A program made the translations under genes and the position numbers. From an uncultured Fibrobacter sp. (lineage in GTDB: Bacteria; Fibrobacterota; Fibrobacteria; Fibrobacterales; Fibrobacteraceae): a stretch of DNA of 64,000 nt. Below the pieces are notes generated by a model, which searched no databases, was not told the DNA's origin, and saw only the letters and a program-made list of their open reading frames with translations. Position 1 is the stretch's first letter. The number at the start of each line of letters is the position of its first letter. Of this stretch, positions 10,111 through 19,278 are shown piece by piece. The stretch spans positions 1-64,000 of the forward strand of contig CAKUXP010000008.1 in assembly GCA_934700345.1 (NCBI GenBank), written 5' to 3'.

Positions 10111-10482
10111 TTACTTCAGGACGACCTTGGCGCCAAGGTCTTCGAGATCCTTCTTCATCTTTTCGGCGTCAGCCTTCGGAGCGGCTTCTTTCACAACGCT
10201 GTTGGCCTTTTCGACCATTTCCTTAGCTTCCTTCAAGCCAAGGCCCGTGATAGCACGGACAGCCTTGAGAACCGCCATCTTGTTGGCTCCGCATTCCGCG
10301 AGGACAACGTCGAATTCGGTCTTTTCTTCTGCGGCAGCACCGGCAGCGGCTGCAGCGACGACAACGCCACCCGCGGCAGCTTCAATGCCGTGTGCTTCCT
10401 TGAGGTAGTCAGCCAATTGCTTGGCTTCGAGAAGGGTGAGACCCGCGATTTGATCACCAATAGCCTTGATATCTGTTGCCAT
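10111..10482 (-). CDS. rplL: 50S ribosomal protein L7/L12
   Basis: L7/L12 forms the flexible stalk that recruits translational GTPases. The product is 123 residues. It has an N-terminal dimerisation domain, an Ala-rich hinge (VVVAAAAAGAAAEE), and the C-terminal domain with EKTEFDVVL and GLGLKEAKEMVE, the factor-binding surface. I chose the ATG at 10482 (MATDIKAIG), which has a GGAG sequence nine bases upstream. A start five codons earlier would include that ribosome-binding site. It follows rplJ and precedes the attenuator and rpoB. Confidence 0.97.
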   Translation of the reverse strand: MATDIKAIGDQIAGLTLLEAKQLADYLKEAHGIEAAAGGVVVAAAAAGAAAEEKTEFDVVLAECGANKMAVLKAVRAITGLGLKEAKEMVEKANSVVKEAAPKADAEKMKKDLEDLGAKVVLK

Positions 10483-10542
10483 GATGTTTTTCTCCAATTA
10501 TTCCGTTTTGAAAAAGTTGTTTGTGAGTGGTTGTGTTGAGGA

Positions 10543-11058
10543 TTAGGCGGTAGCTCCAGCCTCTTCCTTTTCCAGTTTTTCCGTAAGGGATTTGATTTGG
10601 CCCGCAATTGTGGAACCCGGTCCAAGAATGATCGTGACCAACTGGGCAAGCATACCCTTGCGATCCGGAATCTTGGAAAGTTCAACAACATCGGTTCCCG
10701 GTCTGACTTTACCTTCGAGGTAAACGCTCTTGGCGACGAGGAAATCGGGATTTTCCTTGTGGAAGTTTTCGATTTCGCGCGCCGGCAGAATCGGATCGTC
10801 TGCAGGTCCCACCATAACGGAAGTCGCGCCCTTGAGCACTTCATCCAAGCCGGTGATGTTCATCTTTTCAAGAACTCTCTTCAAGAGGGTATTCTTGACG
10901 GCGATGTATTTGACATTCTTGGACTTGAGATCCTTACGCAACTTGTTATCGAGTTCTACGGGAATCTTCTCGTAGTTGAGAAGATAGATCGACGCAGCAC
11001 CATCAAACAATTTAACGATGGAATCAACTTTCTGTTGTTTTTTAACTACAGCTTTCAT
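10543..11058 (-). CDS. rplJ: 50S ribosomal protein L10
   Basis: L10 is the base of the ribosomal stalk and anchors L7/L12 dimers to 23S rRNA. The 171-residue protein has the family pattern YRGLTV-like N-terminus (here YLLNYEKIPV), the central VKNTLLKRVLE motif, and an Ala/Glu-rich C-terminal helix that binds L7/L12. Only 10 nt separate it from rplA, so the long L10 leader used for autoregulation in E. coli is not present directly upstream. Any feedback must act elsewhere. Confidence 0.95.
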   Translation of the reverse strand: MKAVVKKQQKVDSIVKLFDGAASIYLLNYEKIPVELDNKLRKDLKSKNVKYIAVKNTLLKRVLEKMNITGLDEVLKGATSVMVGPADDPILPAREIENFHKENPDFLVAKSVYLEGKVRPGTDVVELSKIPDRKGMLAQLVTIILGPGSTIAGQIKSLTEKLEKEEAGATA

Positions 11059-11068
11059 TGTTTAACTC

Positions 11069-11755
11069 CTATCGTGTAAGGCTCATGTCGAGCTTGAGGC
11101 TCGGAGTCATCGTCGCCGTAATGAACAGGGACTTGATGTAAGTACCCTTGGAGGTTTGCGGCTTGTTCTTGATGACGGAATCAATCACAGCCTTCGCGTT
11201 TTCGACGAGCTGGGATTCCGAGAACGAAAGCTTGCCAATCGGAGCGTGAATGTTTGCGCCCTTATCGACACGGTACTGAATCTTACCGGCCTTAAGTTCC
11301 TTCACGGTCTGGGCGACGTTAATCGTCACCGTTCCGGATTTCGGACTAGGCATCAAACCACGGGGACCGAGCACGCGAGCCACCTTGCTAATCACCGGCA
11401 TCATGTCGGGAGTTGCAACAACGGCATCAAAATCGAGCCAACCTTCCTGGATTTTTTGGACCAAGTCCGCACCACCGACATAATCGGCTCCCGCATCCTT
11501 TGCTGCCTGGAAATTGTTATCCTTGCAGAAAACGAGAACGCGGACCTGACGACCGGTACCATTCGGCAGCACAACCGTGCCACGAACAGCTTGATCGGAG
11601 TTTTTGGGATCAACACCGAGATTAAAATGAAGCTCGACAGTCTGGTCGAACTTAACCTCGGATTTTTTAAGAATTTCGAGCGCCTGCTCCAGGCCGAACG
11701 CTTGGGTCCGGTCAAAAGCTTCAGCCAACTTCTTATACTTTTTTCCTCTGAACAT
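11069..11755 (-). CDS. rplA: 50S ribosomal protein L1
   Basis: L1 forms the mobile stalk near the E site and helps eject deacylated tRNA. In many bacteria it also represses its own operon. The 228-residue protein contains the conserved GPRGLMPSPKSGTV loop near residues 128-141 and the C-terminal TSKGTYIKS segment. It is the second gene of the rplKAJL group, 38 nt after rplK and 10 nt before rplJ. Confidence 0.96.
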   Translation of the reverse strand: MFRGKKYKKLAEAFDRTQAFGLEQALEILKKSEVKFDQTVELHFNLGVDPKNSDQAVRGTVVLPNGTGRQVRVLVFCKDNNFQAAKDAGADYVGGADLVQKIQEGWLDFDAVVATPDMMPVISKVARVLGPRGLMPSPKSGTVTINVAQTVKELKAGKIQYRVDKGANIHAPIGKLSFSESQLVENAKAVIDSVIKNKPQTSKGTYIKSLFITATMTPSLKLDMSLTR

Positions 11756-11793
11756 GGTGTTTCCTGTCAGAAATAGGGTTAAGGTCTGCCTGA

Positions 11794-12219
11794 TTAGTCG
11801 ACGACATCCACGCCCATAGAGCGTGCCGTGCCTGCAACCATGCGCATTGCGGCTTCAATGTCGATTGTATTCAAGTCAGGCATCTTTCTTTCAGCGATTT
11901 CCTTGACTTGAGCCTTGGTGATCTTGCCGACTTTTTTACGGTTCGGTTCCCCCGAGGCGGTTTCAATGCCGGCTGCCTTCTTGACGAGGACAGCGACAGG
12001 CGGCACCTTCGTGATGAAAGTGAAGCTCTTGTCGGCATAAACCGTAATGACCACGGGGATGATCATTCCCTTTTCGTTCTGGGTCTGGGCATTGAACGCC
12101 TTGCAGAACTGCATGATGTTCACACCCTTCTGACCCAGGGCAGGACCCACCGGAGGAGACGGGTTTGCGGCACCGCCGGGGATCTGAAGCTTAATAAAAC
12201 CTGTGATTTTCTTAGCCAC
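11794..12219 (-). CDS. rplK: 50S ribosomal protein L11
   Basis: L11 binds the GTPase-associated region of 23S rRNA and is needed for stringent-response sensing by RelA. The 141-residue length is standard. The conserved N-terminal segment GGAANPSPPVGPALGQKGV contains the prolines linked to thiostrepton binding in the family. The C-terminus has AMRMVAGTARSMGVDV. It follows nusG by 27 nt in the conserved secE-nusG-rplK order. Confidence 0.97.
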   Translation of the reverse strand: MAKKITGFIKLQIPGGAANPSPPVGPALGQKGVNIMQFCKAFNAQTQNEKGMIIPVVITVYADKSFTFITKVPPVAVLVKKAAGIETASGEPNRKKVGKITKAQVKEIAERKMPDLNTIDIEAAMRMVAGTARSMGVDVVD

Positions 12220-12246
12220 GTTATTTCTCCATTTCAGAATCGAACA

Positions 12247-12792
12247 TTATACGGAAGCGGCTTCCACCTGGTTAAAACCCAGTTCGACAGGCGTGGAACG
12301 GCCAAACACGGAAACCATCACGCGAAGCTTGTTCTTCTCCGTGAGAATTTCCTCGACCGACCCGATAAAGCCCTTGAACGGTCCTTCTTTGATGGAAACA
12401 CTGTCCCCGACAATATACGGATTCTGGATCACATCCTGCGAAGCGTCTTGAGACTCGACGCCAAGCAGTCTATCGACCTCGCTCTGACGCAGAGGAATCG
12501 GCGCCTTGTTCAGACGACTGGTTCCTCCAAAATGGGTAACCCCCTGAATGGACGTTACTAGGTGCTGGGTGAGCTCGTCCAGCTCCATCTCTATAATCAA
12601 ATAAGCCGGGAAAAGCTTCTGGACGACCGTCTTGCGCTTTCCTCGGACATTGACCTGAACAGCCTTCTCCGGAATGAGAATGCGCCCAAACTTATCCTGA
12701 ACGCCTTCGCGTTCAATCAACATTTCCAAGTTTTTCTTAATGGTGCTTTCCTGACCGGAAAAAGTATGGACCGCATACCATAACATCGCCAT
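12247..12792 (-). CDS. nusG: Transcription termination/antitermination factor NusG
   Basis: NusG binds the RNA polymerase clamp, increases processivity and couples to Rho or ribosomal protein S10. The 181-residue product has the N-terminal NGN domain (MLWYAVHTFSGQE) with a FPAYLIIEM segment. The C-terminal KOW domain carries GDSVSIKEGPFKGFIGSVEE. Two candidate ATGs lie two codons apart (12792 and 12786); the first is used here. It follows secE by three bases, as in most bacteria. Confidence 0.96.
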   Translation of the reverse strand: MAMLWYAVHTFSGQESTIKKNLEMLIEREGVQDKFGRILIPEKAVQVNVRGKRKTVVQKLFPAYLIIEMELDELTQHLVTSIQGVTHFGGTSRLNKAPIPLRQSEVDRLLGVESQDASQDVIQNPYIVGDSVSIKEGPFKGFIGSVEEILTEKNKLRVMVSVFGRSTPVELGFNQVEAASV

Positions 12793-12795
12793 GAT

Positions 12796-12984
12796 CTACC
12801 CACGTCCTAACAGTTTATCAACGAGAAAGGAAAGTCCCAAATCAATTCCAGCTATATAGACTCCCATGATAACGCTAAAAATCACCACAACCAAAGTAGA
12901 ACCTTTCAGTTCTTCAAGAGTGGGCCAAGTGACCTTTTTCATCTCTTGGATAACTTCTTTGATGTATTGTTGAATCTTTTGCAT
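12796..12984 (-). CDS. secE: Preprotein translocase subunit SecE
   Basis: SecE is the clamp subunit of the SecYEG channel in the inner membrane. The 62-residue product is of the short single-helix type. It has an amphipathic segment with the family signature EVIQEMKKVTWPT, then one transmembrane helix (about residues 28-50). The start at 12984 (MQKIQQYIKE) was chosen because an upstream start would run into the tRNA-Trp gene. It lies between tRNA-Trp and nusG. Confidence 0.93.
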   Translation of the reverse strand: MQKIQQYIKEVIQEMKKVTWPTLEELKGSTLVVVIFSVIMGVYIAGIDLGLSFLVDKLLGRG

Positions 12985-13008
12985 ATCATGACTCCGAAAG
13001 GATGGAAG

Positions 13009-13081
13009 CAGGTCGGGAGGGACTCGAACCCCCAACCAACGGTTTTGGAGACCGTGACTCTACCAATTGAGCTACCGACCT
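13009..13081 (-). tRNA. tRNA-Trp (anticodon CCA)
   Basis: The cloverleaf on the minus strand has acceptor arms AGGTCGG and CCGACCT, a D-arm with AGCTCAATTGGTAGAGT, an anticodon stem CGGTC/ACCG around CTCCAAA, and a T-arm GGTTCGAGTCC. The discriminator is G, usual for bacterial tRNA-Trp. The 3' CCA is not encoded. It lies between rpmG and secE, a position seen in many phyla. Confidence 0.95.
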
Positions 13082-13092
13082 AAATACCGTCC

Positions 13093-13245
13093 TTACTTGG
13101 TTTCCTTATGAACTGTATGCTTACGGCAGAACGGGCAGTACTTCTTGTACTCCACACGGGAAGGATGAAGTCGCTTATTCTTGTCGCAATCATAGTTACG
13201 CTGATGGCAAACAGTGCATTCGAGCGTAATAAGTTCTCTTGGCAT
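13093..13245 (-). CDS. rpmG: 50S ribosomal protein L33
   Basis: A 50-codon gene starts ATG at 13245 (MPRELITLEC) and ends TAA at 13093. The protein has four cysteines in two CxxC pairs (C10-C13, C37-C40) plus C20, so it is the zinc-binding (C+) form of L33. The HPSRVEYKKYCPFCRKHT segment is characteristic. It sits between tuf and tRNA-Trp in the conserved tuf-rpmG-trnW-secE-nusG order. Confidence 0.95.
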   Translation of the reverse strand: MPRELITLECTVCHQRNYDCDKNKRLHPSRVEYKKYCPFCRKHTVHKETK

Positions 13246-13254
13246 TTTTATTCC

Positions 13255-14439
<1,185 letters not shown>

Positions 14440-14464
14440 AAAACTTAACCTCCGAATTGTTAAG

Positions 14465-14536
<72 letters not shown>

Positions 14537-14540
14537 ATTA

Positions 14541-14568
14541 CCCCCTCGCTACATTCGTAACGAGGGGG
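14541..14568 (-). other. Hairpin between tRNA-Tyr and tRNA-Thr(GGU)
   Basis: A perfect 8-bp inverted repeat, CCCCCTCG and CGAGGGGG with a 12-nt loop, fills the spacer between two co-transcribed tRNAs. No T-run follows on the minus strand, so it is not an ordinary terminator. In many bacteria a tRNA-Gly gene occupies this slot. The hairpin could guide tRNA processing or be a remnant of a lost tRNA; its role is unknown. Confidence 0.5.
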
Positions 14569-14579
14569 CTAATGAAGCG

Positions 14580-14662
14580 TGGGCCGTCGTGGTTTCGAAC
14601 CACGGTAGACGTAAGTCAACGGATTTACAGTCCGTCCCCTTTAACCACTCGGGCAACGACCC
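14580..14662 (-). tRNA. tRNA-Tyr (anticodon GUA)
   Basis: Minus-strand type II tRNA of 83 nt with a long variable arm. Acceptor GGGTCGT pairs with ACGGCCC, the anticodon loop is CTGTAAA, the T-arm is TGGTTCGAAACCA, and the discriminator is A. CCA is not encoded. It is the second tRNA of the Thr-Tyr-Thr array ahead of tuf. Confidence 0.95.
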
Positions 14663-14669
14663 ATTTTCA

Positions 14670-14742
14670 AGCCAAAGATAGGAATCGAACCTACGACCGG
14701 CTGATTACAAATCAGCTGCTCTACCAGCTGAGCTACTTTGGC
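14670..14742 (-). tRNA. tRNA-Thr (anticodon UGU)
   Basis: Minus-strand 73-nt cloverleaf: acceptor GCCAAAG with CTTTGGC, D-arm AGCTCAGCTGGTAGAGC, anticodon stem CTGAT/ATCAG around TTGTA, and T-arm GGTTCGATTCC. It is the first gene of the long tRNA-tuf-secE-nusG-rpl-rpo transcription unit and lies about 50 nt after the promoter at 14792-14820. Confidence 0.95.
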
Positions 14743-14791
14743 ATGCAACTTCTCGCCGGGCTCATAAAAAGCCAAACTAGAAGTTTTGCCA

Positions 14792-14820
14792 AATCTAGAT
14801 GGATTTCGCGATTTTGTCAA
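14792..14820 (-). promoter_or_regulatory. Strong promoter for the tRNA-tuf-secE-nusG operon
   Basis: On the minus strand a perfect -35 box TTGACA (14815-14820) is 17 bp from a -10 box TAGATT (14792-14797). The expected start of transcription is near 14785, about 40 nt before tRNA-Thr(UGU). This is the best consensus promoter in the left half of the window and fits a block of stable RNA and ribosomal genes. Confidence 0.8.
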
Positions 14821-14958
14821 GGACAAAAAAAATCTTTTTGGAAAAATTTTCCTATTTCTCCCGATTTTTTGTGAACAGATTGTTTATACAGGGAAGATTT
14901 AACCGAGATAAGAAGAATTGTGCCGAATTTTCCTCTTTATTTTTCTAGATTGTCCCTT

Positions 14959-16506
14959 ATGAAGCCAGCAAGGAAAGCCCGATACGGGCAGTATTTTACC
15001 ATAGCGCCAATCGCAGAGTTTATGGTTTCGTTAGTCTCCAAGGGGAAGGCCGCAAAAATACTCGAACCGTCCTGCGGCAAGGGAATTTTCCTGGAAACAC
15101 TCCAAAGACATGGCTTTTCAAATGTCGAGGCCTTCGAAATCGACAAAAGCCTCGCTCTTGCGTACCCAAATGTGAAGCATGAAAGTTTCCTATCGGCGCC
15201 GACAACGGATAAGTTCGATTGCATCATCGGAAACCCGCCCTATATCCGGTGGAAAAATCTGGAACCCGAGCTGAAGGAAGAGCTGACAAGTTCCAGCCTT
15301 TGGAACGCTTATTTTAACAGCCTGTGCGACTACCTGTTCATCTTCATTCTGAAAAGCATCGAGCAACTGAACGAAAACGGTGAATTGATTTTCATCTGTA
15401 CCGATTACTGGCTGAACACGACACATGCGAAGTCCTTGCGAAACTATATGGTAGATTCGGGATTTTTTGAAAGTATCTACCACTTCAACGAAGCTGCTCT
15501 TTTCGAAAATGTGACCGCATCGTTTATCATCTTCAAATACATCAAGAAGAAAGGGGCTAAACTACCGATAACGCTATACGAATACACAAAACGACAAAGA
15601 CCGACAAAATCCGACTTGAACGAAGCAACGTCTTTTGTTAGAAAGTCTATTCCGCCTTTTCAAAAAAATGCCCGCTGGATTCTTGACGAAGACGGCGTTC
15701 AGCGGCAAATTTCAACCTTGGAAAGAATCTGCCGGAAAAGAGATTCCTTGCTTCCTGATTCGTTCTACCGCATCGGCGACTTCTGCAACATAGGAAACGG
15801 TATGGTCTCAGGCCTAGACAAAGCTTTCAACCTGTCCGAAATTCCGCTCTCCCCGAGGGAACGCTCCCAGACAATCCCGGTCGTCAAAGCAAAGGATATC
15901 CAGCCATACACTTACCGGGATACATCGACCTATCTTTTTTCGAACGACGATTCTCCTTTCGAGACTTTTGCCAAGAACTACCCCAACATCGGGAACCATT
16001 TGCGCCCGCGCCTACCCGAACTTTCCAAGCGATACAGCTACGGAAAGAACCTACAGCCGCAACAGTTCGCGTTTCCCAGAAACCAGCAGCTGTTCGAAAA
16101 AAACTGCCAAAAAATCTTTGTCCCCTGCAAGGACAGAATCACCACGCGAAAGAAGTTTCGCTTCTGTCTCGTCGAATCCGGAATCTACGCGCTGCAGGAT
16201 GTCACGGGAATCATTCCCAAGAATGACATGAAAGAAAGTATCTACTACCTGCTTGCCTTTTTAAACAACGAAGAAGTCTATAACTGGCTCTACCACAACG
16301 GAATCAAGAAAGGCGATGTCATCGAGTTTTCGGAAGCGCCGATTTCTAGCATCCCTTACAGGCCTATCGACTGGAAAAATCCCGCAGAAGTCACGCTGCA
16401 CGACACAATCGTTTCCAACGTGAAAGGCTATCTCCGGTCAGGTGACGCGGCCAAGATTTTCTCCATCTCCCAGGCATTCAAAATTTTACTTCGAGAAACA
16501 AGATGA
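14959..16506 (+). CDS. Type II DNA adenine-N6 methyltransferase (HincII-like system)
   Basis: It transfers a methyl group from S-adenosylmethionine to adenine in the recognition site and protects the host from the adjacent nuclease. From the ATG at 14959 the protein has 515 residues. The order is the gamma class: GQYFT at 10-14, SAM-binding motif LEPSCGKGIFL (35-45), catalytic NPPY (92-95), and a C-terminal target-recognition half of the TaqI-specificity type. An upstream GTG at 14920 would add 13 residues, which look non-conserved. The stop overlaps the nuclease start (ATGA), so the two are translationally coupled. From its partner the likely target is GTYRAC. Confidence 0.9.
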   Translation: MKPARKARYGQYFTIAPIAEFMVSLVSKGKAAKILEPSCGKGIFLETLQRHGFSNVEAFEIDKSLALAYPNVKHESFLSAPTTDKFDCIIGNPPYIRWKNLEPELKEELTSSSLWNAYFNSLCDYLFIFILKSIEQLNENGELIFICTDYWLNTTHAKSLRNYMVDSGFFESIYHFNEAALFENVTASFIIFKYIKKKGAKLPITLYEYTKRQRPTKSDLNEATSFVRKSIPPFQKNARWILDEDGVQRQISTLERICRKRDSLLPDSFYRIGDFCNIGNGMVSGLDKAFNLSEIPLSPRERSQTIPVVKAKDIQPYTYRDTSTYLFSNDDSPFETFAKNYPNIGNHLRPRLPELSKRYSYGKNLQPQQFAFPRNQQLFEKNCQKIFVPCKDRITTRKKFRFCLVESGIYALQDVTGIIPKNDMKESIYYLLAFLNNEEVYNWLYHNGIKKGDVIEFSEAPISSIPYRPIDWKNPAEVTLHDTIVSNVKGYLRSGDAAKIFSISQAFKILLRETR

Positions 16507-17273
16507 TTGATTTTTTGGATTTTTTAAGCCGGCTGAAAGGCATCTCCGTAGAGCGCCCCAATAAACAGGGAAACGGCACGCTTTCCGGTCACGCCGCAGG
16601 GGAACCTTTTGAAAAAGCCGCCTACAGGATTTTAAAATCGACATACCCGAACCGAGTTTTCAAGCAATTCGAATTTTTGAACGACATCTATCTGAAAAAT
16701 CCGAAATGCATTTCGCTTGCCCAACGAAACTCCCTTATCCAGTCCCCGACAGTCCTGTTTCTTTTGACCCGCGGCGACAAGGCAACGCTCAACTGGAATC
16801 CTGAAAATGTTTTCGAAGAAAAGCAGAATGACACGGCAGACATTATCTTTCTGGAAAATAATTTCTATTCCCTCATCGACATCAAGACAAAAAACGCCTC
16901 GAAAACGTCACAGCCGCCAAACATCATCTCTGCATATAAACTGGCAAAGATGTGCGCCAATATGCTGGACAACGAGGATTTCGAATCCTTTTCTTTAAAC
17001 TATATTGAAATCGAATGGTTTGAAAGAAACGAGTTCCTGAAATGTTCCAACGCCTACTATGCGAATCTGTTCAAGGCGACGCCAAAGAGCCTTTACATCA
17101 ACTGGGCTGCCGCGCTCCAAATCCAGTTTTTTGTCTCTTCGCTGGACCAGTCGTTTGGCGGGACGAGAAAAATTTGGTGCCAGGAATATCTTCGGAACTT
17201 TGTCGAAAGCGCATCGCGGCGCTGTGAAAAAATGAAGCACGATTATATCACCCCGTTCCTCGGATACCTATGA
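16503..17273 (+). CDS. HincII/HindII-like type II restriction endonuclease
   Basis: The 256-residue protein closely matches the HincII family as I recall it: TLSGHAAGEPFEK (26-38), FEEKQNDTADI (104-114), LIDIKTKN and PNIISAYKLA. The metal-binding and catalytic residues D113, D126 and K128 correspond to D114, D127 and K129 of HincII. Q137 corresponds to the Gln138 that intercalates into the DNA. HincII cuts GTYRAC, and conservation of these residues makes the same specificity likely, though not proven. Several GTYRAC sites exist in this window (for example 62-67 and 11797-11802), so methylation must protect them. It overlaps both neighbours by ATGA. Confidence 0.9.
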   Translation: MIDFLDFLSRLKGISVERPNKQGNGTLSGHAAGEPFEKAAYRILKSTYPNRVFKQFEFLNDIYLKNPKCISLAQRNSLIQSPTVLFLLTRGDKATLNWNPENVFEEKQNDTADIIFLENNFYSLIDIKTKNASKTSQPPNIISAYKLAKMCANMLDNEDFESFSLNYIEIEWFERNEFLKCSNAYYANLFKATPKSLYINWAAALQIQFFVSSLDQSFGGTRKIWCQEYLRNFVESASRRCEKMKHDYITPFLGYL

Positions 17274-17689
17274 AAACAAGCCCTGTCGAATATACCGCCC
17301 ATATCGATGTCCGCTATGCGGAAACCGACGCGATGGGAATCGTCCACCATTCCGTCTATGCCATCTGGTTTGAGCAGGCCAGATCCGAAATTTTCAAGGC
17401 GAACGGGATTCCCTTTTCCCTCTTTGAAGCGGAAGGCTACCACAGCCCGTTGCTGTCGCTCGAAGTGGAATTTCTAAAGCCTTGCCGCTACGGGGAAACA
17501 GTTGACATCCACCTGCATCTCACGCAAATCGACCGGTTGCGTTTTTGCTTTGAATACAAACTGACCGTCGGCGATGAGCTTCGGACAACCGGCAAGACGA
17601 TGCACATCTTTACCTTTCACGACAAGCCTTGCCGCCATGCGCCGGAAGCGGTCATGAAAACTTTTTTCGGGGACGGAGCCACCCCATAA
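17270..17689 (+). CDS. Acyl-CoA thioesterase, YbgC/4HBT hotdog family
   Basis: The 139-residue single hotdog-fold protein probably hydrolyses short or medium acyl-CoA thioesters. The active-site region RYAETDAMGIVHHSVY (15-30) contains the Asp and the HH pair typical of 4-hydroxybenzoyl-CoA thioesterase relatives, followed by WFEQAR. Its ATG overlaps the restriction enzyme stop (ATGA), so a metabolic gene is translated from the same message as the restriction-modification genes. Substrate is not predictable. Confidence 0.85.
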   Translation: MKTSPVEYTAHIDVRYAETDAMGIVHHSVYAIWFEQARSEIFKANGIPFSLFEAEGYHSPLLSLEVEFLKPCRYGETVDIHLHLTQIDRLRFCFEYKLTVGDELRTTGKTMHIFTFHDKPCRHAPEAVMKTFFGDGATP

Positions 17690-17696
17690 AGGGAAA

Positions 17697-17909
17697 TCAC
17701 TCCGCAGGCAAGATGATTTCGATATGGCTCGTGCTGACGTTCAGGAAATGCGTCCGGAAAAGATCCTTGCCTTCTCGGTCCGCGACATTTACCTGCGTCA
17801 CCGCGATGAATTCCTTGTTTTCGCGAACGTAGTCGGTGAGGCGTTCGTCGCGCATCGTGTCAATTTCACCCGTGATAATAAAAGTATCGGTCCAAATTTT
17901 TACTAGCAT
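17697..17909 (-). CDS. Small conserved hypothetical protein
   Basis: A 70-residue product from the ATG at 17909 (MLVKIWTDTFIITGEIDT) with alternating hydrophobic and charged stretches that suggest a small beta-rich domain: FIAVTQVNVAD, then HIEIILPAE at the end. No signal peptide or transmembrane segment is visible. A longer frame extends upstream but is basic and Arg-rich, unlike the rest. I do not recognise a named family. It is convergent with the thioesterase gene. Confidence 0.55.
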   Translation of the reverse strand: MLVKIWTDTFIITGEIDTMRDERLTDYVRENKEFIAVTQVNVADREGKDLFRTHFLNVSTSHIEIILPAE

Positions 17910-18006
17910 ACCTAAAATATAATCAATCCAAAGCGGAAAAAAAAGAGAACGGCGGACGTCTAAGTTTTCGGAACGCGAAACACGGGACACGGGACGTGGC
18001 ATAACC

Positions 18007-19122
18007 TCAGATTTTCCGTTCTAATTCCTGCAATGCGGGTTCAAAGCGAATCACCCAGATTTCCGTCTGGCTTCCGATACGGACCGGCGGTCCCCAGGAA
18101 TCGACGCCGCTAGAAACAAGCCACGGAACACCGTCTAAGGTTCCAAAACCCGAGGAGAGTCTCCAAAAAAATCCGATAAGCGCTGTTGCCGGAAAGAACT
18201 GTCCATCGTGCGTATGCCCGGAAAGCGCAAGGTCCGGAAGGCGACCGACATAGCCTTCTTCGATTCCCTTCGGTTGGTGATCCATTAGGATCCAAGGCTT
18301 TGCCGTATCTTTTGGAAGAAGCCATTCGAGCGGAAGACGTTCCACTCCACGTCCCATCGCCACGGCAAAATCCGTGCGCCCCGAAAAGCAGACCATCGGC
18401 AGGCAAGCGGTCGAATCGTCCAGGACGACCATCCCGTTTTCGCGCATCCACTGCTCGGGGTTTGAACCGGACCGTTCCATAAATCCTTCGTGGTTTCCGT
18501 TGATTCCGAATGCGCCAATCCGAGCTTTCCCTACGACACGCCGAAAGAGCGAATCATAGCCTTCTGCCCGGAGCGCCGAGTCCTTTATATCCGCGAGATC
18601 CCCGCCGAACAGGACAAAGTCCGGTCCGATACTGTCCATCTCCGCAGCGAGGCGTTCCAGCTTCTGCCGGTGAAAAAGCGGGTCGATATGCAAGTCGCTG
18701 AAAAATACAGCCGAGAACGGTTCCGAGATTTTCGGAATTTCGACAACCAGCTCCTTTGTCCGGTAACGATTATTCACCGGAACACCGAACGCGAAGAAAA
18801 TCGCCGACAGCAAGATTCCTAGACCGAAAACGATCCGGTTTCCGCAAAGGCGAATCTTTGCGTCGAGAGGTTTCCGAACGGCCAGCCGACGAATCAGGCG
18901 GAAAACATCCCAGGCGAGAAATAAAAGCATCGCTTCGCAGAACCACACCGTGAAGATTGCTTCGAGAAGCATTCCCGCAAAATGCTCGCGCAAGTAAAAC
19001 CCTCCGAAAAAGACGACGAGAATCGCCGCGGCAAAAAATGTCCCGCGGACCCCCGGAAAGACGCTCCGAAAACGAAAAAACAGGTAAAGCGTAAAAATGA
19101 CAAGAAGGATCAGGAACAACAT
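18007..19122 (-). CDS. Membrane-anchored calcineurin-like metallophosphoesterase
   Basis: About 371 residues from the ATG at 19122. The N-terminal third has four or so hydrophobic segments (MLFLILLVIFTLYLFF, FFAAAILVVFFGGFYL and others). The soluble C-terminal domain has all metal-binding motifs in order: SDLHID, GGDLAD, GNHEG, a DHQP block and GHTHDGQ. This matches the YkuE/YaeI-like membrane phosphoesterases, some of which act on lipid phosphates. The substrate is unknown. An alternative start at 19164 would add 14 polar residues before the first helix. Confidence 0.85.
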   Translation of the reverse strand: MLFLILLVIFTLYLFFRFRSVFPGVRGTFFAAAILVVFFGGFYLREHFAGMLLEAIFTVWFCEAMLLFLAWDVFRLIRRLAVRKPLDAKIRLCGNRIVFGLGILLSAIFFAFGVPVNNRYRTKELVVEIPKISEPFSAVFFSDLHIDPLFHRQKLERLAAEMDSIGPDFVLFGGDLADIKDSALRAEGYDSLFRRVVGKARIGAFGINGNHEGFMERSGSNPEQWMRENGMVVLDDSTACLPMVCFSGRTDFAVAMGRGVERLPLEWLLPKDTAKPWILMDHQPKGIEEGYVGRLPDLALSGHTHDGQFFPATALIGFFWRLSSGFGTLDGVPWLVSSGVDSWGPPVRIGSQTEIWVIRFEPALQELERKI

Positions 19123-19278
19123 AGAAGAATCCGGGTAGAATTTTCGCCGACAAATTTCCGCCATGGAAATCCGCCGGATAACGCTTCACCAATGTAAAAA
19201 AAACATCCGGTCAAAAATTTTGTTCCAAACGCTATTTTTTGGTGTATTTTGAAATCCTAACCAACCAAGGACTTTTTT

